From positions 16,817 to 27,156 of the forward strand of contig NZ_DQDX01000037.1 in NCBI RefSeq assembly GCF_003525665.1: a stretch of 10,340 nucleotides of DNA, written 5' to 3'. The notes under the pieces were generated by a model that was given only the letters and a program-made list of their open reading frames with translations, searched no databases and was not told where the DNA came from. Both the position numbers and the translations under genes were made by a program. Below are positions 5,964 through 10,340 of the stretch, in pieces. Position 1 is the stretch's first letter; every line of letters starts with the position of its first letter. This stretch comes from Flavobacterium sp. Its GTDB lineage: Bacteria; Bacteroidota; Bacteroidia; Flavobacteriales; Flavobacteriaceae.

Positions 5964-5984
5964 GATAGCGTTTAATAGTTTTTT

Positions 5985-5992
5985 CAAAAGTA
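5985..5992 (-). promoter_or_regulatory. candidate -7 box for xth
   Basis: On the minus strand this reads TACTTTTG, an exact match to the Bacteroidota consensus TAnnTTTG, 21 bases upstream of the ATG at 5963. A start a few bases downstream would give a leader of roughly 15-20 bases. No TTG lies at the -33 distance. The box overlaps the alternative TTG codon at 5987 and so argues for the ATG start. Confidence 0.5.
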
Positions 5993-6093
5993 ATTAAAAA
6001 CAGCAAAAATTGAAGATTATATTCAGAATTATAATAGTTTTTTAACCATTTTCGGAATTCTGCATTTTTTAAAAATTCCTTTAAAAGAATTAC

Positions 6094-6101
6094 TATCTTT
6101 G
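6094..6101 (+). promoter_or_regulatory. candidate -7 box for the acyltransferase gene
   Basis: TATCTTTG matches TAnnTTTG exactly and ends 27 bases before the ATG at 6129, predicting a leader of about 20 bases without a purine-rich ribosome site. No good -33 TTG is present. Short inverted repeats (GGAATT at 6055-6060 with AATTCC at 6074-6079, and AATTC with GAATT at 6074-6078 and 6087-6091) lie just upstream and could be incidental in AT-rich DNA. Confidence 0.5.
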
Positions 6102-6128
6102 TTTTTGCTCAATAAACAAAAAAACTGA

Positions 6129-7931
6129 ATGGGTTTAGTCACTGCTAAAGAAGTTGCAAAAGCTATAAATGCTGATAAATACGGAGTTTTTGGCACTTTC
6201 GCTGGTTGGATGCTGATGAAAGTCCTGAAAATTTCTACACTTAATAAAATATACGATAGAAACAAACACCTTAGTGATTTAGAGTTTCTAAATGCTATTT
6301 TGGATGAGTTTCAGATAAAATTTGAAATTCCTGAAGAAGATTTTAAACGTTTGCCAAAAGACGGTGCCTATATAACAATTTCCAATCATCCGCTTGGAGG
6401 AATTGATGGTATTTTATTATTGAAATTGATGTTGGAAAAAGAACCCAATTTCAAGATCATTGCCAATTTCTTGCTGCATAGAATTGAGCCGATGAAGAAA
6501 TACATCATGCCGGTAAATCCGTTTGAAAATCATAAAGATGCTAAATCTAGTGTGATTGGAATTAAAGAAACTTTACGTCATTTAAGTGATGGAAAACCTC
6601 TTGGAATGTTTCCTGCTGGAGAAGTTTCTACTTACAAAGACGGAAAATTGGTAGTTGATAAAGCTTGGGAAGAAGGCGCGATTAAAGTAATTAGAAAAGC
6701 ACAAGTTCCTGTTGTTCCTATTTATTTTCATGCGAAAAATAGTAGGTTATTTTATTTGCTTTCTAAAATTGGAGACACTTTAAGAACTGCCAAATTACCA
6801 TCGGAATTATTGACTCAAAAAGATCGCGTGATTAAAGTTCGTGTTGGAAAACCAATTTCGGTTGCCGAACAAAACGAGCATAAAACTATCGAGGAATATT
6901 CAGAATTTTTGAGAAAGAAAACCTATATGTTGGCCAATTCTTTTAATGAAGAAAGCAAACTATTGACGGTTCCAAATTTAAAAACACCAAAAAGTCCGAA
7001 GAAAATTGTTACGCCTGCAAGTCAGGAAAAAATGATTGCTGAAGTGGAAGAATTGCGTAAAACCGATTCAAGATTTTTTCAAAGTAAGAACTATGAAGTG
7101 TTTTTTACAGAAGCTAATAAAATTCCAAATATTCTTCATGAAATTGGACGTTTGAGAGAAATTACTTTCCGTGAAGTTGGTGAAGGTACAAACGAATCTA
7201 TCGATTTAGATAAATATGATAAATACTACCATCACATGTTTTTGTGGGATGAAGACACAAAAAAAGTGGCTGGAGCTTATCGAATGGGATTGGGTTCAGA
7301 AATTTTTCCTAAATATGGAATGGATGGTTTTTATTTGAATGATTTGTTCCGATTTGAAACGGAATTACACGATATGATGAAGAGTTCTATCGAAATGGGA
7401 CGTGCTTTTATCGTTAAAGAATACCAACAAAAACCAATGCCTTTGTTCTTACTTTGGCGCGGAATTATTCATACAACTTTACGTTATCCTGAGCATAAAT
7501 TTTTACTTGGTGGTGTAAGTATAAGCAATCAATTTACTGATTTTTCAAAGTCGTTGATGATTGAGTTCATGAAATCTAATTATTACGATCCTTACATTGC
7601 GCAATATGTGCATCCTAAAAAGGAATTTAAAGTAAAATTAAAAGATGCTGATAAGGATTTCATCTTCGATGAAGCCGAAGCCGATTTGAATAAATTTGAT
7701 AAAATCATTGACGAATTAGAACCTGGAAATTTAAGATTACCGGTTTTAATTAAAAAATACATCAAGCAAAATGCACGTTTAGTTGCCTTCAATGTTGATC
7801 CTTTATTCAACAATGCCATAGATGGCTTAATGTACATAAGAATCGCAGATATTCCAGAAAGCACTATGAAACCTGTAATGGAAGAATTTCAAGCTGAATT
7901 GGAGCGAAAATTGAATGAGAAACTGGAGTAG
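6129..7931 (+). CDS. olsF: bifunctional acyltransferase, PlsC-like plus GNAT-like (OlsF-type ornithine lipid synthase)
   Basis: The 600-residue protein has two acyltransferase domains. The first (about 75-270) is PlsC-like: SNHPLGGIDG (85-94) holds the His-Asp pair H87/D93, FPAGEVST (161-168) matches the glycerolipid acyltransferase FPEG motif, and VPVVPIYFHAKNSR (193-206) follows. The second (about 315-500) is the Acetyltransf_5 / OlsB type: LREITFREVGEG (342-353), KVAGAYRMG (379-387), IEMGRAFIVKEY (421-432) and LLWRGI (441-446). A C-terminal tail with LPVLIKKYIK (537-546) and NVDPLFNNAIDGLM (555-568) is also typical of OlsB-like proteins. This arrangement is that of OlsF, reported in Serratia and with an active Flavobacterium johnsoniae homologue, where the C-terminal domain N-acylates ornithine and the N-terminal one adds the second acyl chain. 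Ornithine as substrate is inferred from homology; glycine-containing or other aminolipids are alternatives. It is probably membrane-associated and monocistronic. Confidence 0.8.
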   Translation: MGLVTAKEVAKAINADKYGVFGTFAGWMLMKVLKISTLNKIYDRNKHLSDLEFLNAILDEFQIKFEIPEEDFKRLPKDGAYITISNHPLGGIDGILLLKLMLEKEPNFKIIANFLLHRIEPMKKYIMPVNPFENHKDAKSSVIGIKETLRHLSDGKPLGMFPAGEVSTYKDGKLVVDKAWEEGAIKVIRKAQVPVVPIYFHAKNSRLFYLLSKIGDTLRTAKLPSELLTQKDRVIKVRVGKPISVAEQNEHKTIEEYSEFLRKKTYMLANSFNEESKLLTVPNLKTPKSPKKIVTPASQEKMIAEVEELRKTDSRFFQSKNYEVFFTEANKIPNILHEIGRLREITFREVGEGTNESIDLDKYDKYYHHMFLWDEDTKKVAGAYRMGLGSEIFPKYGMDGFYLNDLFRFETELHDMMKSSIEMGRAFIVKEYQQKPMPLFLLWRGIIHTTLRYPEHKFLLGGVSISNQFTDFSKSLMIEFMKSNYYDPYIAQYVHPKKEFKVKLKDADKDFIFDEAEADLNKFDKIIDELEPGNLRLPVLIKKYIKQNARLVAFNVDPLFNNAIDGLMYIRIADIPESTMKPVMEEFQAELERKLNEKLE

Positions 7932-7936
7932 TTTTT

Positions 7937-7992
7937 AGTGTTCAGTGTTCAGTGTTCAGTGTTCAGTGTTCAGTGTTCAGTGTTCAGTGTTC
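7937..7992 (+). repeat. perfect heptamer tandem array, (AGTGTTC) x 8
   Basis: Eight uninterrupted, identical 7-base units fill 56 bases, starting 5 bases after the stop codon of the acyltransferase gene and ending 8 bases before the terminator stem. There is no unit variation, which implies recent expansion or homogenisation. The unit is the same as in one heptad at 2821-2827 and at 2200-2206. Confidence 0.95.
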
Positions 7993-8000
7993 AAAATTAT

Positions 8001-8034
8001 AAAAAAAGCTAAACTTTTCAGTTTAGCTTTTTTT
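8001..8034. terminator. strong bidirectional intrinsic terminator
   Basis: A perfect 14-base-pair stem (8001-8014 with 8021-8034) with a 6-base loop TTTTCA. The core GCTAAAC/GTTTAGC is flanked by seven A on one side and seven T on the other, so it works as stem plus T-tract on both strands. It sits between two convergent genes and would end both the acyltransferase transcript and the four-gene minus-strand operon. Confidence 0.93.
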
Positions 8035-8036
8035 AT

Positions 8037-8843
8037 TTATTCCTTATTATTTCTAATCAAAATCTTATAATCTTCCCATTCTTTTTGGGTTAAGGTTTGT
8101 GTTTTTTTGTATTTCTTTCCTTTTAAATAATCTAAAATATATTTGGCTCTTGCCTCAGAATCGGGATGAGTTGAAATCCATTCTAATGCATTTGGCATGT
8201 CGTGTTCTTGTGCTAATTCATACATAAAATCGGCCATTGGTTCTGGATTGATATCGGCTTCTAATAGATATTTTACACTTTCCATGTCGGCTTCTTTTTC
8301 TAACGTTCTGTCGTAAGCAGTTGATGATAACGTGTTTAAAATTTCTTTTAAAATCTCGCCGCCTTTTCCTCCAGTTGCAGCAGAAAGAATGACTGATAAT
8401 CCAATTTCTTTAGACAGTTTTTTCATCACGTGATTGTTTTGGATATGCGCAATTTCGTGACCTAAAACACCTTGTAGTGCTTCTTGTTTTTTGCAATCTT
8501 CAATCAATCCGGTGTAAACAACTAAGTGATTATTAGGCAAAGCAAATGCATTTACTTCGTCTTTATCAATAATGTGGACTTTCAATGAATCACGTTCTAT
8601 ATCGTTGGCTTCACAAATTGGTAAAATCAATTTATCTAATGTTTTTACAATAGAATCATTTAGAATTACATCTTCGGTTTCCTGAATTTGATTCCAAATT
8701 AAATCGCCAATATTATTCTCTGCAGAAGCGGTTCTTTCTTTAATTTCAAATAGTGAAACGAAGTCAATTCTTGATAATCCGAAGAACATTCCGAAGAATA
8801 AAACTACAATAACTAATCCTTGAACTACTGTTTTATTTATCAT
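8037..8843 (-). CDS. M48 family metalloprotease with N-terminal membrane anchor
   Basis: The 268-residue protein has one N-terminal hydrophobic helix (about 6-23), probably an uncleaved anchor, followed by a soluble M48 peptidase domain (PF01435). The zinc motif is H129-E130-I-A-H133 in GVLGHEIAHIQNNH, and the third ligand is Glu184 in LEKEADMESV. Residues 92-112 (IDKDEVNAFALPNNHLVVYTG) match the edge-strand region that precedes HExxH in this family, and STHPDSEARAKYI (224-236) is the usual C-terminal element. It is therefore a complete, probably active zinc endopeptidase; cell-surface side and substrates are not shown. M48 relatives such as HtpX and BepA handle membrane or outer-membrane protein quality control. 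It overlaps the upstream small membrane-protein gene by 11 bases, so it is last in that operon, and its stop codon abuts the terminator. Confidence 0.93.
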   Translation of the reverse strand: MINKTVVQGLVIVVLFFGMFFGLSRIDFVSLFEIKERTASAENNIGDLIWNQIQETEDVILNDSIVKTLDKLILPICEANDIERDSLKVHIIDKDEVNAFALPNNHLVVYTGLIEDCKKQEALQGVLGHEIAHIQNNHVMKKLSKEIGLSVILSAATGGKGGEILKEILNTLSSTAYDRTLEKEADMESVKYLLEADINPEPMADFMYELAQEHDMPNALEWISTHPDSEARAKYILDYLKGKKYKKTQTLTQKEWEDYKILIRNNKE

Positions 8844-9273
8844 TTGGCTTACAAATTAAATTAGTTAAACTTCCAAAAAACCATTGTTGTACATGAATTC
8901 CTTTTCGTGTTTGAACTGCACTATAAATAGTAGAAACAAATTCTAATAAGTTGAAAAAGATTATCGTAAACAAATAAGCAAAGTAATAGTTGGTTGGTTT
9001 TTTTCCGTCGAAAATAATTGAAATCGTCCACCAAAACCCGAAACTATTCATGCAAAGCAAAGCCATCTGCGAAAACAAGGCTTGAAGACAATGCCAACGA
9101 ACAAAATAAGTTCCTTTTCTGTTAGCTATATAGAAGAAAAGTGTTGCAAACAAATTGATTATTGGCAACGGCAAACCAGCAACTAAAGCTACTAAAGACA
9201 TTAAATAACTGTTGGATGCTTTTTCAGCTTCGTGATCTGTTGGTTTGTAGCGAAAAGTAGTATCGTATATCAT
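8833..9273 (-). CDS. DUF4870/Tic20-like small membrane protein
   Basis: This 146-residue protein has about three hydrophobic helices (about 24-49, 64-88 and 97-120). After the first helix come YIANRKGTYFVRWHCLQALFSQ-like residues (48-69), which resemble the (F)VRxHxxQAL motif of the DUF4870 / Tic20-like family (PF09685). The first 20 residues are polar and cytoplasmic-looking, and the last helix is followed by a basic stretch (QTRKG). Function is unknown for the family. The ATG at 9273 overlaps the stop of the DUF2752 gene by 4 bases, and the 3' end overlaps the protease gene by 11 bases, so the three are very probably one translationally linked unit. The family assignment is by motif and could be to an adjacent group. 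Confidence 0.65.
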   Translation of the reverse strand: MIYDTTFRYKPTDHEAEKASNSYLMSLVALVAGLPLPIINLFATLFFYIANRKGTYFVRWHCLQALFSQMALLCMNSFGFWWTISIIFDGKKPTNYYFAYLFTIIFFNLLEFVSTIYSAVQTRKGIHVQQWFFGSLTNLICKPNDK

Positions 9274-9674
9274 AATCCTTTATATATATTCCAAATCCAA
9301 TTGAGAAGTACTAAAATAATTAACGGTATTGCTATCCATTTTACTCGGATGATTTCTTCTGTTTTTTTATACCAAAAGAAGAACGTTTCTTTTTTAGTAA
9401 TTACATCAAATAAAATCCAGATTGGAGAAATTATCATTAAAATAGCAACAAGTATTCCGAAAGGATTCATTAAAACTGAAGCTGCAATTTCTCCTTGAAG
9501 AAAAAGTTGAACCGCACGAGTTGTACCACAAGAAGGACAAGCGTAACCTGTCACATTTTTAATAATACAAACTGTTAAATGAGAACTTTCGGAATAATTT
9601 ATTTTGTAAAAAAGATAGGCTAAGCCCAAAAAACAAGCTATAGAAATAATAGCATACAACTTGTTTTTAGTCAT
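9270..9674 (-). CDS. DUF2752 domain membrane protein
   Basis: The 134-residue protein carries the DUF2752 (PF10825) signature: C36, then GYACPSCGTTRA (43-54), whose C46, C49 and Arg53 form the conserved CPxCGxTR box, and a downstream MNPFG (69-73) corresponding to the family's NP motif. Hydrophobic helices lie at about 7-23, 73-93 and 113-130. The two or three cysteines could bind metal or be redox-active, but no biochemical role is established to my knowledge. It follows the TM2 gene with a 3-base gap and overlaps the next gene as ATGA. Confidence 0.88.
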   Translation of the reverse strand: MTKNKLYAIISIACFLGLAYLFYKINYSESSHLTVCIIKNVTGYACPSCGTTRAVQLFLQGEIAASVLMNPFGILVAILMIISPIWILFDVITKKETFFFWYKKTEEIIRVKWIAIPLIILVLLNWIWNIYKGL

Positions 9675-9677
9675 GGT

Positions 9678-10016
9678 CTAATATAAATAGTTATGGAATG
9701 CTTCCATGTTTTTCTCACGAGTTAACCCTTGAATTAAAAACCAATCAATGATTGCCCAAATACCTAATCCACCACAAGTTAAAAGTTTTGCAATTCCTAA
9801 TCCAGTATCGCCAATGTAGAATCTATCAATACCATATGCACCACCAAAAATTGAAATAATTAATGCTGTTGTTGGATCTTTAAATTGCATGCTGTGAATT
9901 AAATTAGATTTAGATTCGTCTAGACTTTCTAATTTTTCTCTAATTAATCCTAATTGATGTGCTTCAAAATATTTTGAATTCATCATCATGAACATATCTA
10001 CCTTACTTGATTCCAT
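9678..10016 (-). CDS. TM2 domain-containing protein
   Basis: A 112-residue protein with a polar N-terminal half rich in helix-forming residues (about 15-42) and a C-terminal TM2 domain (PF05154). The domain shows two hydrophobic helices (about 48-62 and 72-96) joined by the conserved GIDRFYIGD turn (62-70), with LLTCGGLGIWAIIDWFLI (78-95) as the typical second half. TM2 proteins are widespread small membrane proteins without a settled function in bacteria. It is the first gene of the four-gene minus-strand unit; a promoter candidate is 34 bases upstream. Several Met codons near the start (8, 10-12) would give slightly shorter versions; the first ATG is preferred for its distance from the promoter. 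Confidence 0.9.
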   Translation of the reverse strand: MESSKVDMFMMMNSKYFEAHQLGLIREKLESLDESKSNLIHSMQFKDPTTALIISIFGGAYGIDRFYIGDTGLGIAKLLTCGGLGIWAIIDWFLIQGLTREKNMEAFHNYLY

Positions 10017-10049
10017 AATTTTGTTTTTTGGTTAGTTTTTAAGTTTACT

Positions 10050-10081
10050 AAAATATAAAATTTTAATAATAAGACGAACAA
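10050..10081 (-). promoter_or_regulatory. candidate promoter of the TM2-DUF2752-DUF4870-M48 unit
   Basis: On the minus strand, TTG (10081-10079), a 21-base spacer and TATATTTT (10057-10050) match the Bacteroidota -33/-7 layout (TTG, 17-23 bases, TAnnTTTG) except for the last base of the -7 box. The leader to the ATG at 10016 would be about 28 bases. The DNA is very AT-rich, so a chance match is possible. Confidence 0.35.
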
Positions 10082-10105
10082 TTACTACAAAAGTTACTAG
10101 AAAAG

Positions 10106-10340
10106 TTATACTTTATAATAATTTATAATTTTATCGACAATGGTTTGAGCTAATTTTTGATGACTTTCAAAAGTCCAACCCGCGATGTGTGGTGTTAGTA
10201 AAACATTATCTGACTCTAGTAAATACTGGAATGCCGCAGGTTTTTCGGAATCGATAAATAGATTTTCGAAAGATAATTTTTCATATTCTAAAACGTCTAA
10301 ACCAGCGCCAAGAATTTTTCCTGATTGTAATGCTTCTACC
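10106..10340 (-). CDS. D-isomer 2-hydroxyacid dehydrogenase, C-terminal part (enters from beyond the window)
   Basis: Reading the minus strand from the window edge gives 77 residues ending at a TAA (10108-10106). They match the end of the NAD-binding domain and return strand of D-2-hydroxyacid dehydrogenases (PF02826/PF00389). ALQSGKILGAGLDVLEYE (about 3-20 of the fragment) is the late NAD-domain strand-loop, and LLTPHIAGWTFES (47-59) carries the catalytic His of the family. Tails of this form are commonly annotated as phosphoglycerate or hydroxypyruvate dehydrogenase in Bacteroidota; the fragment has no ACT domain after the catalytic His, so a serA of the long type is excluded. The exact substrate cannot be assigned. 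It ends 89 bases before the TM2 start; no clear terminator lies between, so some read-through into the TM2 unit is possible. Confidence 0.85.
   Translation of the reverse strand, partial: VEALQSGKILGAGLDVLEYEKLSFENLFIDSEKPAAFQYLLESDNVLLTPHIAGWTFESHQKLAQTIVDKIINYYKV

Noticed and set aside
5964..5987. Longer N-terminus for exonuclease III from a TTG codon
   Set aside because: MRIISYNVNG at the ATG at 5963 is the family's usual start, and a consensus -7 box overlaps the TTG.
7592..7864. Minus-strand 90-codon frame inside the acyltransferase gene
   Set aside because: It lies within a conserved domain on the other strand and has no recognisable motif.
7937..7992. CRISPR array
   Set aside because: The unit is 7 bases with no spacers, and there are no cas genes; it is a simple tandem repeat.

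Overview
The window is AT-rich chromosomal DNA that fits a member of the Flavobacteriaceae, most likely Flavobacterium or a close relative. The evidence is Bacteroidota-type -7 promoter boxes (TAnnTTTG), genes without clear Shine-Dalgarno sequences, an OlsF-type fused acyltransferase, and families of short intergenic repeats typical of these genomes. Genus is an inference from gene content; there is no rRNA or other marker here.

Layout: (1) 1-2810, all on the minus strand and transcribed right to left: ruvC (Holliday-junction resolvase), hemW (heme chaperone of the radical SAM family), a cyclase/kynurenine-formamidase-like hydrolase, and a GNAT acetyltransferase cut by the window edge. The last two overlap by 4 bases. 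(2) 2893-5038, plus strand: a lysylphosphatidylglycerol-synthase-type membrane protein followed by a membrane-anchored family 2 glycosyltransferase. (3) 5051-5201: a repeat-like structured element and probable terminator between convergent genes. (4) 5202-5963, minus: exodeoxyribonuclease III. (5) 6129-7931, plus, divergent from it: a 600-residue two-domain acyltransferase resembling OlsF, the one-protein route to ornithine lipids. (6) 8037-10016, minus: a tight four-gene run (TM2 protein, DUF2752 protein, DUF4870/Tic20-like protein, M48 metalloprotease) with overlaps of 4 and 11 bases. (7) 10106-10340, minus: the C-terminal end of a D-2-hydroxyacid dehydrogenase.

The coding content is mostly core metabolism, repair and envelope lipids or glycans. 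There is no phage, transposase, CRISPR, tRNA or rRNA. No gap exceeds 165 bases. The least explained parts are between the genes: three separate arrays built on a CAGT-containing unit of about 7 bases (2200-2257, 2814-2848, 7937-7992, the last a perfect 8 x 7-base array); a 66-base near-palindrome (989-1054) whose half-sequence recurs at 3803-3815 inside the last codons of a gene; and heptamer tandem repeats inside the glycosyltransferase reading frame. The TM2-DUF2752-DUF4870-M48 cassette is the best candidate for a functionally undescribed gene system, though its function cannot be read from the sequence.
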